From: JABCPO02 sp052174015
Lineage (GTDB): Bacteria; Bacillota; Clostridia; TANB77; CAG-508
Assembly: GCA_052174015.1 (NCBI GenBank)
Contig: JBQMXM010000004.1
Span: forward strand, 1-64,000
Direction of reading: 5' to 3'
Length of the DNA: 64,000 nt
Shown here: positions 25,792 through 34,983 of the stretch, piece by piece
How the letters are laid out: each line of letters opens with the position of its first letter
Numbering within the stretch: position 1 is the first letter of the stretch
Program-made: the position numbers and the translations under genes
Notes under the pieces: model-generated
What the model saw: the letters and a program-made list of their open reading frames with translations, nothing else
What the model was told of the DNA's origin: nothing
Databases searched by the model: none

Positions 25792-28700
25792 TTATTCATC
25801 ATAGAAATTATTTTTTTTCATCTTATATAATTGGTTCATTTCTATTTGCATTTTTTGTTGTTCTTCAGAATTTACTGTATTTAATATATATCCATAATCA
25901 TCTAAATTAAAGAATGGTTTTCTTTCTTGATTATAGTATGCATCTATTGTTCTTGAAAATTCTTCTGTCTGTGTATAATTTTGTGGTTGTAATTGTGGCT
26001 TTATATTATTTTGTTTAGGATAGTTTTGATATTGTTCTGACATATTTGATATTAATTGTTGTACACTATTTGAATTTTGAAGATTATCTATATTTTGTTG
26101 CATATTTGTACTTATTTCTTCTAAATTAATATTTGGTACACTTTTTTGTCTATAATATTTTTCTAAATCGTCTTCTTCCTCTTCTAATTTTTTCCTATAT
26201 TTTTCTTCTTGTTCTTGTCTAATTTGCATTTCTTGTAATAGTTGTCTTTTAAGCTCATTTTCTTTTTGTAATGCAATTTTTTTAGCTTCTTGTTCTATTC
26301 TTTTAGCTATCTCTTGTTCTTGCCTAATTTTATCAATCTCTATTTGTGCTATTCTTTCTGCTTCTGCTTTGATTTTTAAATTAATAGCTTCTTGTTCTTC
26401 TTGTTTTTTTCTTGCTTCAGCTTCTAATTTTTGTCTTAGTAATTCTTCTTGTTCCTTTTGTTTTAATCTTTCTTCTTCTAACTTTTGTCTTAACTTTTCT
26501 TCTTCTTCAAGTCTTTTTGCTTCTTCATTAGCTATTTTAATTCTTAATTCTTCTTCTTTTGCAATTCTTAATTTTTCAAGTTCTGCATTTTTTCTTCTTA
26601 ATTCTTCTAATTCTTTTTCTTGTCTTCTTTGCCTAATTTTAGAAAGTTTTTCTTCTTCTTCTCTTTTCTTTCTTAATTCTTCATCTATTTTTCTTCTATG
26701 AATTGTTTCTGTATATTCTTTTAATGAATTACTTAAATTATCTAAATCAAATTCAAAATTTTGTTCTTCTTGTTCTTTTACATTATCTAAAATATTATTA
26801 AACTTGTTTATTTTATTTATTTTCTTTTCTTCTTGTATTTGCTTTTCTTTTAATTCTTCTACTAATACTTTTATTTTTTCTTGTTCTACTTCTTCGGTTT
26901 CTTCTGTTTCTTCTATTTCTAAAGCTTCTTCTTTAATTTCTATATTATCTTCATTAATGTCTTTTATTTTTGTATTTTCTGGATTTTCTATATTATCTAC
27001 ATTTTCTATACTTAAACCATATATATTATTTAGATTATCTGAATCATTTTTATTATCTGCTTCTGATACTTCTTCGTCTATATTATCATCACTAAGCCCT
27101 AGTTCTTCTAAATCTTTTTTGTATTCTTCATCTTTGTATTCATATTTTGGTTCTACTACTTCATTTTGTAATTCTTGATTTTTTTCTTCTATTTTTTCTT
27201 TTGGTTCTATTTCTTCTGTTTCTATTATTATTTTATGCTTATATTTTTCATTTACTTCTATCTCTTTTTCTTGTCTAATTACACTTCTACATACTTTTTC
27301 TGCTTCTTCTTCTGATACTTTTTTGTTTCCAAGTATTGATAATACTTGTATATATATGTAGTCTTTTTTATCTAATGTTTGTAAGTCTTTTTCTAATGAT
27401 GTATTATATAGTATTTTTTTAAGATTTTCTTTTATCTTAATTAAACTATAATTATAGTCTGCTTTTATATATATTAATTCTTTTTTTACTATACCATATT
27501 CTAAAATTTCTTCTAATATATTGTTATATATTTCTTTTGTTTCATCATCAAAAATCCCATATTCTTTTTCTAAATATTTTGAATATTCACTACTTATAAT
27601 TACTTGTGCTAAATATTCTTTAGGTACTTTTGACATATCACTTTCATTTGTATTATATTTTTCAAAAAACTTATCTTGTGTTAATTTTAATATTTGTACT
27701 GTAATTTCTTCATTATTGTATTTTAAGAATTTTAATCTTTTTTCTAATGTTTCTGGACTAAGTCCAAGTACTGATATATTTTGAATTACAGAGTCTAACA
27801 TATCATATTCTATTAGTAAATCTAAGTTTGTCTGTATATTTGAAACAGGCTTTATAAATAGAGACAATGAATTTTTAAGTTCATTTATTAACCCTACACT
27901 TTCAAGAAATGTATAAATTTGTTCCATATTATCTGCTTTTCCTTTAGCAAATATTATACCTGGTATTTCTACTTCTGGATTATCTAATAGATTTTTGCTC
28001 TTTAAAAATTCTTTTACTTCATCTATTGATTCTACATTTCCTGTTGTTAATATTGTACTACTTTTTTCTAATATTTCTTTACCAATTCCATTATCTTGTT
28101 GTTCTTCTTTTTCTAATTTGTCTAAAATTTGTGTGATATTTTCTGGATTTCCTTTAATTAGTATAAATGCATTATTTAATATATTTCTTGATAATCCTCT
28201 ATCATCTATTTCTTGTACTATTTCTTCTATATTTTTAGCATTTCCATTTAAATATACATTAACATTTTCTAATATTTCTTTATTTAAACCATATTTTACA
28301 AATACTGTTTGAATTTTTAATATATTATTAGGTTCTTGTATTGTTAGTATTTGTGGATTTCTTTCTATATAATTACTATCTTCTATTTTTTCAAATATAT
28401 CTATTACATTAATCACATTATTTGGTGTATTTTTTAATACATATTGTGGATATTTATATATATATTCTTTATCTATTTTTTCTTTTTCTACAGCTTCTAT
28501 ATATTCAATGATTGTATTTAAATCTATACTAATTACTAATTTAAAATTATCTTCTAATACGTTTTTGAATATATCTTCAAATTCTTCTAAGTATCTTATT
28601 TTTTTGATTAATTTACTTAATTCTATTGTATCATACATTAATACTTCTGAATTTTTTGATATTTCTTCTTTTGATATATTTAATTGTTTTAATATTGCAA

Positions 28701-29472
28701 TTATATTTTCTATATCTTTTGTCTCATTTTCATATACTATTTCAGGGCTTTTTTGTAATATATTTTTTTCTATACCATTTCTATCAAACATATTTAATAT
28801 TGCTTGCACCCTTATTTTTGTAGTATATGCAAGTATTTGTGGATTTTTCTTAATAATTTGTAATCCTAGTTTTTCTTTTGGATTAGTATATAGTAATAAT
28901 AATTCTTTTACTACATTTGCTGTATTTAAATAGAATACTTTTGGACATTTTTTAAGTATCACTTTTTCAATCTCGTATTCTTCTAATACTTTAAATATTT
29001 TAGAGATTTCTGTTGCATCTCCATATGCTAAAATATCCCCATTATTTTTAAAATATTCTAATCCTAATCCTTTTTCTTTAAAAATTTTTAGTATTTTTAA
29101 TATATTTTCATCTTTCCCAACACCTATTACTTCTGGAAATTTTTCTAATATCTGTAATGTTATATCTTTGTTTTTAACTAATGCAGATATTTTTTGTATC
29201 CTTACCCTATTTGTTCTTTCAAAAATTTCAGGATTTTTTTCTAATAATGATATTGGTAATTCTGATTCTTTAAATTGCTCTATTACATTTTTAACTTTAC
29301 TAGACTTTATATTTAATACTTGTGGATAATTACTAATTAAACTAATTGTTAGCTTTTTTTGTTTAATTATTTCAATTATATCTAAAGCATTTTGTCTATC
29401 TTCTAATTCAATCCCTAACTTTATAATTATTTTATCTAATATATTTTCATATTGATTGACTTTTTTAGTCAT
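25792..29472 (-). CDS. Large mTERF-like helical repeat protein with coiled-coil tail
   Basis: This is a 1226-residue protein. Residues about 28-600 are tandem helical repeats of about 32 residues with the pattern I..IFK..GL...ILEKNPEIL. The conserved Pro falls at 50, 81, 113, 177, 211, 243, 342 and 373, that is, at multiples of 31-34. This is the layout of mTERF repeats, which in mitochondria and plastids form a superhelix that binds DNA or RNA. An acidic linker (about 750-900) follows, then a long Glu/Arg/Lys/Gln coiled coil (about 925-1107) and an Asn/Gln-rich tail. There is no signal peptide or membrane helix. It lies 117 nt after the LexA-like gene and may be cotranscribed. The nucleic-acid role is inference; a scaffold role is also possible. 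Confidence 0.7.
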   Translation of the reverse strand: MTKKVNQYENILDKIIIKLGIELEDRQNALDIIEIIKQKKLTISLISNYPQVLNIKSSKVKNVIEQFKESELPISLLEKNPEIFERTNRVRIQKISALVKNKDITLQILEKFPEVIGVGKDENILKILKIFKEKGLGLEYFKNNGDILAYGDATEISKIFKVLEEYEIEKVILKKCPKVFYLNTANVVKELLLLYTNPKEKLGLQIIKKNPQILAYTTKIRVQAILNMFDRNGIEKNILQKSPEIVYENETKDIENIIAILKQLNISKEEISKNSEVLMYDTIELSKLIKKIRYLEEFEDIFKNVLEDNFKLVISIDLNTIIEYIEAVEKEKIDKEYIYKYPQYVLKNTPNNVINVIDIFEKIEDSNYIERNPQILTIQEPNNILKIQTVFVKYGLNKEILENVNVYLNGNAKNIEEIVQEIDDRGLSRNILNNAFILIKGNPENITQILDKLEKEEQQDNGIGKEILEKSSTILTTGNVESIDEVKEFLKSKNLLDNPEVEIPGIIFAKGKADNMEQIYTFLESVGLINELKNSLSLFIKPVSNIQTNLDLLIEYDMLDSVIQNISVLGLSPETLEKRLKFLKYNNEEITVQILKLTQDKFFEKYNTNESDMSKVPKEYLAQVIISSEYSKYLEKEYGIFDDETKEIYNNILEEILEYGIVKKELIYIKADYNYSLIKIKENLKKILYNTSLEKDLQTLDKKDYIYIQVLSILGNKKVSEEEAEKVCRSVIRQEKEIEVNEKYKHKIIIETEEIEPKEKIEEKNQELQNEVVEPKYEYKDEEYKKDLEELGLSDDNIDEEVSEADNKNDSDNLNNIYGLSIENVDNIENPENTKIKDINEDNIEIKEEALEIEETEETEEVEQEKIKVLVEELKEKQIQEEKKINKINKFNNILDNVKEQEEQNFEFDLDNLSNSLKEYTETIHRRKIDEELRKKREEEEKLSKIRQRRQEKELEELRRKNAELEKLRIAKEEELRIKIANEEAKRLEEEEKLRQKLEEERLKQKEQEELLRQKLEAEARKKQEEQEAINLKIKAEAERIAQIEIDKIRQEQEIAKRIEQEAKKIALQKENELKRQLLQEMQIRQEQEEKYRKKLEEEEDDLEKYYRQKSVPNINLEEISTNMQQNIDNLQNSNSVQQLISNMSEQYQNYPKQNNIKPQLQPQNYTQTEEFSRTIDAYYNQERKPFFNLDDYGYILNTVNSEEQQKMQIEMNQLYKMKKNNFYDE

Positions 29473-29589
29473 ATTTATTCTCCCTAATATCTAATAATTT
29501 ATATACCTGATTAATTTTCTTTTGTATTTTGTATTTTTTGTACTTTGTATACTTTTTAAATTTTAGTTTTTATCTTTTATATTTTATCT

Positions 29590-30243
29590 TTAGTCTTCAT
29601 ATGTTATTTTAGTATATGCACCTACTACTTTACCTAATATATTAGTAGTATCTTCTCCTCTTGTATATGTTGCAACTCTAATTTGATTTGTTGCACGACT
29701 ATATTTTGCAACTATATCTAAATGTATATATCTTTGTTCTACATCAAATACTACAATTGAATCTTTTAAGATTCCCTGTTTCTTATATAGATTATTGGTA
29801 GATATAAATGCGTATAAATTATCTTGTTTGCTGTATTCTATTGGTACTGAAATATATTGTTCAAAATTTCTTTCATGATAGATGTTTTCTTTAAATTGTA
29901 TTTTACCTAATAATGGTATTTTAGCAACAAGTACTGTAAGCACCCTATATTTTCTTGCTTCTTCTAATCTTTTTTGCTTTCGTGCCTCATCATCTTCTCT
30001 TATTATCTCATACTTATTACTTGCATTTGGTCTTTCTATTTTTCTTAAAAATCCTTTTTGCTCTAATTTCTTAAACAGCCCTGCAATTGTTCCAAGTGCT
30101 CCAATATCTGTTCTTCTTACAATTTCTCTTACAGATGGCATATATCCTGTTTTTGTAAATTCTAATTTCAAAAATTTTAAAAGTTTTTTTTCTTTTTCTG
30201 ATAATTCTTCTTCATATATTGGTTTATCACCATTTCTTTTCAT
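29590..30243 (-). CDS. LexA-like repressor lacking autocleavage residues
   Basis: This is a 217-residue protein with LexA architecture. The N-terminal winged helix has GYMPSVREIVRRTDIGALGTIAGLFKKLEQKG (split here only by family variation) and the C-terminal S24-like fold begins at IPLLGKI (109-115). LexA self-cleavage needs an Ala-Gly site, a Ser and a Lys. Here the cleavage site region reads QFKEN, the GDSM Ser motif is NNLY (150-153, aligned on the following QGI), and the Lys position aligned from DIVAK onward is Val. It should bind DNA but not cleave itself on RecA filaments. The ribosome site is TAGGAG. It starts 14 nt after obg. Confidence 0.8.
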   Translation of the reverse strand: MKRNGDKPIYEEELSEKEKKLLKFLKLEFTKTGYMPSVREIVRRTDIGALGTIAGLFKKLEQKGFLRKIERPNASNKYEIIREDDEARKQKRLEEARKYRVLTVLVAKIPLLGKIQFKENIYHERNFEQYISVPIEYSKQDNLYAFISTNNLYKKQGILKDSIVVFDVEQRYIHLDIVAKYSRATNQIRVATYTRGEDTTNILGKVVGAYTKITYED

Positions 30244-30257
30244 TTACTACTCCTAAA

Positions 30258-31535
30258 TTATTCATACCATTCAAATTCATATCCTGCAATATTTAAAATA
30301 TCTCCTTCTTTGATATTTCTTTCTTTTAATCTTTTTGTAATTCCCATTTGTTCAAGCATTCTATGTAAATAATGCATAGATTCATTATCAGCAATATTTA
30401 TTCTTCCCATTAAAGATACTGCTCTTTTTCCATTTACATAGTATGTATTAGTATTTGCTCTTTCTGTTTTTTTAACTTCAATAGTTATATCCTTTGCATC
30501 ATTTTGCAATTCATATATTTTTTCTTCTTCAATTAATTTTTCTTTTGGAATTTTCTCAAGCATATCAGCTATAAGTATTAATAACTTATCTAAATTTTGA
30601 TTTGTTGCTCCAGATATTTTAATATATGGTATTTTTAGTTCTTCTGCTCTTTTTACTAGTTTTTCTTGCATTTCTATACTTGCTACATCAACCTTATTTA
30701 TACACATTATTTGTACTTTTGAAGCTGTTTTTTCATTATACTTACTTATTTCATCATTTAATATATTAAATCTTTCTACTGGGTCTCCTTCAAGTCCTGT
30801 AGCATCAACTAAATGTAATAATATTCTACATCTTTCAATATGTTTTAAAAATTTAAAACCTAATCCTACTCCTTCACTAGCTCCTTCTATTATTCCTGGA
30901 ATATCTGCAATTACAAACTGCCTATTATATTTATCTTTTGATACTCCTAAATGTGGTTCTAATGTTGTAAATGGATATCCTGCAATTTTAGGTCTTGCTG
31001 CTGTAACTTTTGATAATAATGTTGATTTTCCTGCATTTGGAAATCCTAAAAGTCCTACATCTGCTATTGATTTTAATTCAAGTACTACTTCAAATTCTTC
31101 TGTTTTTTCTCCATCTATAGAAAAGTTTGGTGCTTGTCTAGTAGAATTTTTAAAATGTGTATTTCCAAGTCCTCCACGACCACCTTTTAATACTAAATAT
31201 TTTTTATCTTTTTCTGATACATCACAAATAACTTTTCCGTCTATTGATGAAACTACTGTACCTTCAGGAACTCCAAGTATTAAATCTTCTCCACTTTTAC
31301 CAGTACAATTATTACCTGCTCCATTTTTACCATTTTCTGCATTATATAGTTTATTCCACCTATATTTTCTTAATGTAGATTGATCTTTATCTACAACAAA
31401 ATATATACTTCCACCATGTCCACCATCTCCACCGTCTGGTCCTCCATCTGGAATATATTTTTCGCGTCTAAAACTTGTGGCACCATCTCCACCTGAACCT
31501 GCTTTTAATCTGATTTTTATATAATCTACAAACAT
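30258..31535 (-). CDS. obg: Obg GTPase
   Basis: This is a 425-residue ribosome-associated GTPase needed for 50S assembly. It has the Gly-rich N-terminal Obg fold (GSGGDGATSFRREK, DGGDGGHGGS), the G domain with GFPNAGKST (G1) and DIPGII (G3), NKVD (G4), and the C-terminal OCT domain ending in NIAGYEFEWYE. Length and layout are standard for Bacillota. A TAGGAG ribosome site sets the start. The LexA-like gene follows after 14 nt. Confidence 0.97.
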   Translation of the reverse strand: MFVDYIKIRLKAGSGGDGATSFRREKYIPDGGPDGGDGGHGGSIYFVVDKDQSTLRKYRWNKLYNAENGKNGAGNNCTGKSGEDLILGVPEGTVVSSIDGKVICDVSEKDKKYLVLKGGRGGLGNTHFKNSTRQAPNFSIDGEKTEEFEVVLELKSIADVGLLGFPNAGKSTLLSKVTAARPKIAGYPFTTLEPHLGVSKDKYNRQFVIADIPGIIEGASEGVGLGFKFLKHIERCRILLHLVDATGLEGDPVERFNILNDEISKYNEKTASKVQIMCINKVDVASIEMQEKLVKRAEELKIPYIKISGATNQNLDKLLILIADMLEKIPKEKLIEEEKIYELQNDAKDITIEVKKTERANTNTYYVNGKRAVSLMGRINIADNESMHYLHRMLEQMGITKRLKERNIKEGDILNIAGYEFEWYE

Positions 31536-31636
31536 TTTTTCTCCTACATCTAATAATATATTTTACTAATTTAATATTAACATATAATATATTTAAAGTA
31601 AATATATCACAGTATATATTAGCTATATATATTTAT

Positions 31637-31711
31637 AAAACACTAACATATTTAACAAAAATATATAAAAACTATTATTTGCTAATTCTACTTAACATAA
31701 TAATAGTTTTT
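31637..31711. repeat. 75-bp repeat copy 1 (3' flank of divergent glyS)
   Basis: This stretch aligns at about 85% with 33383-33461. Both start AAAACAC(T/A)AACATATTT and end in the terminator of a glycyl-tRNA synthetase gene. Confidence 0.75.
31667..31711 (-). terminator. Terminator after the divergent glyS
   Basis: Left arm 31667-31679 and right arm 31699-31711 form a 13-bp stem (AAAAACTATTATT). On the minus strand it is followed by T-rich sequence, about 40 nt past the stop. Confidence 0.8.
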
Positions 31712-31753
31712 ATCTTCTTATATATTACTTATTTTATTTTAAATTATTTTAAA

Positions 31754-33127
31754 CTATTTTAACTTATTTAAAATATATTCTTCTATTTCACTTATTTTAA
31801 TTGTTTCTTGTTGCATACTATCTCTATCTCTAATAGTTACTTCATTATTTTTTAAAGTATTGTCGTCTACTGTAACTACATATGGAGTACCATTTATATC
31901 TTGTCTCCTATATCTTTTTCCAATACTACCACTTTCGTCATAATCAACTGTAACTATTTTTGCAAGTTCTAAATATAGTTTTTTAGCATATTCTGAATGC
32001 TTATTTTTTAATAATGGTAATACTGCCAACTTATATGGTGCAATTTTAGGATTGAATTTCATAACTATTCTAGTAGTTCCGTCTTCTAATTCTTCTTCAT
32101 TATATGCTTCATAAAGTAATGCTAAAGTTGCTCTATCTGCTCCAACTGTTGATTCAACAATATATGGTATGAATTTTTCTTTAGTTTCTTCATCTAAATA
32201 TTCCATACTTTTACCAGAATATTCTTGATGTTGTGTTAAATCATAATCTGTTCTATCATGTGTACCATTTATTTCTCCATATCCAAATGGGAATAAATAT
32301 TCTATATCACATGCTGCTTTTGCATAAAAAACTAATTTGGCATGGTCCATAAATCTTAATTTTTCAGTAGGTAAACCAATGTCATTAAAAAACTTTAATG
32401 CATAATCTTTATAAAATTCATAAAGTTTTAAATCTTCTCCCGGTTTACAAAATGTTTGAAATTCCATTTGTTCAAATTCTATTGTTCTAAATGTTAAATT
32501 TCCAGGTGTAACTTCATTTCTAAAAGCTTTACCAATTTGCCCTATACTAAATGGTAATTTTGCTCTTGAACTTCTTAAAACATTTAAATAATTTACATAT
32601 TCTCCTTGTGCATTTTCTGGACGTAAATATATAATATTTTTATTTTCTTCAAGAGTACCTCTATATGTTTCAAACATTTGACTAAATTTTCTAACTTTAG
32701 TAAAGTCTTGTCCTCCACAATGTGGACACTTTCCATTATTCTCTTTTATATATTCTTCCATTTCATCATAACTAAGTGCTTCCCCATTTACTGTACCATT
32801 AGATAATTTATCTATATATTTATCTACTCTTATTCTTGCCTTACATTTCTTACAATCCATTTTAGGGTCATAAAATGATGCGACATGTCCTGATGCTTTC
32901 CAAACTCTAGGATGCATTAATATATTTGCATCTATTTCATATGAATTCATTTGTTCTTGAATAAATCTTTTTCTCCAAGCGTCTTTTAAATTATTTTTTA
33001 TTCTACTTCCTAAAGGTCCATAATCCCATGTATTTGCTAATCCTCCATAAATATCTGACCCTGGATAAATATATCCATATTGTTTACAAAAAATTGCCAT
33101 TTGTTCTATATTTAATTTCTTTTCCAT
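31754..33127 (-). CDS. glyS: Divergent second glycyl-tRNA synthetase
   Basis: This is a 457-residue dimeric-type (class II alpha2) glycyl-tRNA synthetase. It shares the start YPGSDIYGGLANTWDYGPLG, zinc Cys pairs (CKKC, CPHC) and the C-terminal anticodon domain with the gene at 33480. It departs at core positions that are constant in the neighbour: RPENAQG instead of RPETAQG, RTIEFEQMEFQ instead of RTREFEQMELE, and STVGADR instead of PSVGCDR. It could charge glycine less well, serve under particular conditions, or have a new role. It has its own promoter, a possible leader peptide and a copy of the 16-base box upstream. No T-box is seen. Confidence 0.88.
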   Translation of the reverse strand: MEKKLNIEQMAIFCKQYGYIYPGSDIYGGLANTWDYGPLGSRIKNNLKDAWRKRFIQEQMNSYEIDANILMHPRVWKASGHVASFYDPKMDCKKCKARIRVDKYIDKLSNGTVNGEALSYDEMEEYIKENNGKCPHCGGQDFTKVRKFSQMFETYRGTLEENKNIIYLRPENAQGEYVNYLNVLRSSRAKLPFSIGQIGKAFRNEVTPGNLTFRTIEFEQMEFQTFCKPGEDLKLYEFYKDYALKFFNDIGLPTEKLRFMDHAKLVFYAKAACDIEYLFPFGYGEINGTHDRTDYDLTQHQEYSGKSMEYLDEETKEKFIPYIVESTVGADRATLALLYEAYNEEELEDGTTRIVMKFNPKIAPYKLAVLPLLKNKHSEYAKKLYLELAKIVTVDYDESGSIGKRYRRQDINGTPYVVTVDDNTLKNNEVTIRDRDSMQQETIKISEIEEYILNKLK

Positions 33128-33210
33128 AAAATTCTCCTAATTACTGTATTTATATTTTAAATATTTATTATATTATTATATTATTATCTTATTATTTTGT
33201 TTTAAAATTT

Positions 33211-33288
33211 TTATACATAAATGCCGAGAATTTTTTCCCAATGATATATTAATATTTTTTTAATTTTAACTTTAACTTTTTCTTTCAT
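33211..33288 (-). CDS. Possible 25-residue leader peptide
   Basis: A short ORF lies between the promoter and the divergent glyS. It starts ATG at 33286-33288 behind GTGAG and encodes a very basic N-terminus (MKEKVKVKIKK) and HWEKILGIYV. It contains a single Gly, coded by the rare GGC. It could be chance in AT-rich DNA. It is about 30 nt into the transcript, where an attenuation leader would be. Confidence 0.25.
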   Translation of the reverse strand: MKEKVKVKIKKILIYHWEKILGIYV

Positions 33289-33319
33289 AAATTTCTCACT
33301 TAATTACTTAATTATATAC

Positions 33320-33348
33320 ATGATACTATAATATGAGTTAAAAAGCAA
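33320..33348 (-). promoter_or_regulatory. Promoter of the divergent glyS
   Basis: Minus strand TTGCTT (33343-33348), 17-bp spacer, TATCAT (33320-33325). Confidence 0.65.
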
Positions 33349-33377
33349 CTTATATAAAATTAAATATATTGGAAAGT

Positions 33378-33393
33378 TGTAGAAAACACAAAC
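33378..33393 (-). promoter_or_regulatory. Repeated 16-base box, copy 2
   Basis: Minus strand GTTTGTGTTTTCTACA, 29 nt upstream of the -35 of the divergent glyS promoter. Identical to copy 1 over all 16 bases. Confidence 0.7.
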
Positions 33394-33461
33394 ATATTTG
33401 ACAGAAATATATAAAAAGCTATTATTAGTTAATATTACTTAACATAATGATAGCTTTTTTT
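33383..33461. repeat. 75-bp repeat copy 2 (3' flank of canonical glyS)
   Basis: This is the partner of 31637-31711. Gene sequences between the copies are far more diverged than these non-coding flanks. Part of the 16-base box (33383-33393) lies at its edge. Confidence 0.75.
33414..33461 (-). terminator. Terminator after the canonical glyS
   Basis: The minus strand reads AAAAAAGCTATCATTATGTT, a loop, then TAATAATAGCTTTTT. The arms pair with one mismatch and the stem ends in a T-run, 19 nt past the stop. Confidence 0.8.
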
Positions 33462-33479
33462 CTTATTTTCTTTTATTTT

Positions 33480-34856
33480 TTATTGTTTTAAATTATTATT
33501 TAAATATTCTACTAAATTTTTAATTTCTACTCTTTCTTGCTCCATAGTATCTCTATCTCTTACAGTTACTTTTCCATCTTTTTCAGTATCAAAATCTACA
33601 GTTACACAATATACTGTACCTATTTCATCTTGTCTTCTATATCTTTTTCCAATACTTCCTGTTTCATCATATGTAGTCATAAATTCTTTTTGTAATAAAG
33701 TATATACATCATCTGCTTGTTCACTTAATTGTTTTGAAAGTGGTAATACAGCAACTTTGTATGGTGCAAGTCTTTTATCTAATTTTAATACGACTCTTGT
33801 ATCTTCTCCAACTTTTTCTTCATTATATGCATCTGCTAAAAATGCTAAAAATACTCTGTCACATCCAACTGATGGCTCTATAACATGTGGTATAAATTCT
33901 GTACCATCTAATCTTTTAACTGCCATTGATACTTTTGAATAATTTTGGTGTTGTGTTAAATCATAGTTTGTTCTATTTGCAATTCCCCATAATTCTCCCC
34001 AACCAAATGGAAATAGGTATTCTATATCAATAGTACCTGCACTATAATGTGATAATTCTTCTTTTTCATGTGGTCTTTTTCTAATATTTTTTTCTGTCAT
34101 ACCATGATTTAATAACCAATCAAAACAATAGTTATGCCAATATTCAAACCAATCTTCTTTAGTTTCTGGATCAAAGAAAAATTCTAATTCCATTTGTTCA
34201 AATTCTCTAGTTCTAAAAATAAAGTTACCTGGTGTTATCTCATTTCTAAAACTTTTACCTATTTGTGCAATACCAAATGGTAATTTTCTTCTTGTTGTTC
34301 TTAAAGCATTTTTAAAGTTTGTAAAAATACCTTGTGCTGTTTCTGGTCTTAAATATACTTCTGATTTTTTATCTTCTGTTACTCCTTGAAATGTTTTAAA
34401 CATTAAATTAAATTTACGTATATTTGTATAGTTTAAAGCTCCACATTTTGGACACACTATATTATTTTCTACTATATAATTATACATTTTTTCATCTGAC
34501 CAACCATCTGCAATTCCATTAATTCCATTTTGAAACATCCATTCTTCAATAAGTTTGTCTGCTCTATGTCTTGTTTTACATTCTTTACAATCCATTAATG
34601 GGTCTGTAAAATTTGCTAAATGTCCTGACGCTTCCCATGTTTTAGGATTCATTAATATTGCTGCATCTAAGCCTACATTATATTTACTTTCTTGTACAAA
34701 CGCTTTTTTCCATTCAGCTTTTACATTATTTTTTAATTCTAATCCTAGAGGTCCATAATCCCATGTATTTGCAAGCCCACCATAAATATCTGAGCCTGGA
34801 TATACAAATCCTTTTTCTTTTGCAAATATCATTAATTTTTCCATATTTTCTATCAT
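33480..34856 (-). CDS. glyS: Glycyl-tRNA synthetase (dimeric type, canonical copy)
   Basis: This charges tRNA-Gly with glycine. The 458-residue protein has all class II motifs in their standard form: FRNEITPGNFIFRTREFEQME (motif 2, with the flanking variation normal), RPETAQG, and motif 3 near SVGCDRVFLAFL. Zinc Cys pairs CKEC and CPKC and the C-terminal anticodon domain (GSIGKRYRRQDEIGT) are present. It is the single-chain alpha2 enzyme typical of clostridia rather than the alpha2-beta2 form. The ribosome site is AGAGAGG. It lies upstream of the divergent copy with a full terminator between them. Confidence 0.95.
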   Translation of the reverse strand: MIENMEKLMIFAKEKGFVYPGSDIYGGLANTWDYGPLGLELKNNVKAEWKKAFVQESKYNVGLDAAILMNPKTWEASGHLANFTDPLMDCKECKTRHRADKLIEEWMFQNGINGIADGWSDEKMYNYIVENNIVCPKCGALNYTNIRKFNLMFKTFQGVTEDKKSEVYLRPETAQGIFTNFKNALRTTRRKLPFGIAQIGKSFRNEITPGNFIFRTREFEQMELEFFFDPETKEDWFEYWHNYCFDWLLNHGMTEKNIRKRPHEKEELSHYSAGTIDIEYLFPFGWGELWGIANRTNYDLTQHQNYSKVSMAVKRLDGTEFIPHVIEPSVGCDRVFLAFLADAYNEEKVGEDTRVVLKLDKRLAPYKVAVLPLSKQLSEQADDVYTLLQKEFMTTYDETGSIGKRYRRQDEIGTVYCVTVDFDTEKDGKVTVRDRDTMEQERVEIKNLVEYLNNNLKQ

Positions 34857-34983
34857 ATCTTACCTCTCTTATTTAAAAATTTATCTAAAACAACTTATTG
34901 TATGTTATAATTATATATATATAATATACAAACAAATTAAAAACATAATCAACAAGTAATAGACACTAATTTAATATTAACAT

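Larger units (their letters stand above)
33128..33479. other. 352-bp intergenic region between the two glyS genes
   Basis: In minus-strand order this holds: the terminator of the canonical glyS (33414-33461), the 16-base box (33378-33393), a sigma-A promoter (33320-33348), a possible 25-codon leader ORF (33211-33288) and the ribosome site TTAGGAG. I find no T-box antiterminator or specifier loop. Confidence 0.7.

Noticed and set aside
26300..26720. Plus-strand Ser/Phe/Leu open frames opposite the coiled coil of the mTERF-like gene
   Set aside because: They arise from the Glu/Arg/Lys codon pattern of the real gene on the other strand and lack start signals.
31754..34856. T-box riboswitches before the glyS genes
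   Set aside because: I looked for the T-box consensus and its complement in 33128-33479 and 34857-35074 and saw neither the T-box bulge sequence nor a specifier stem.
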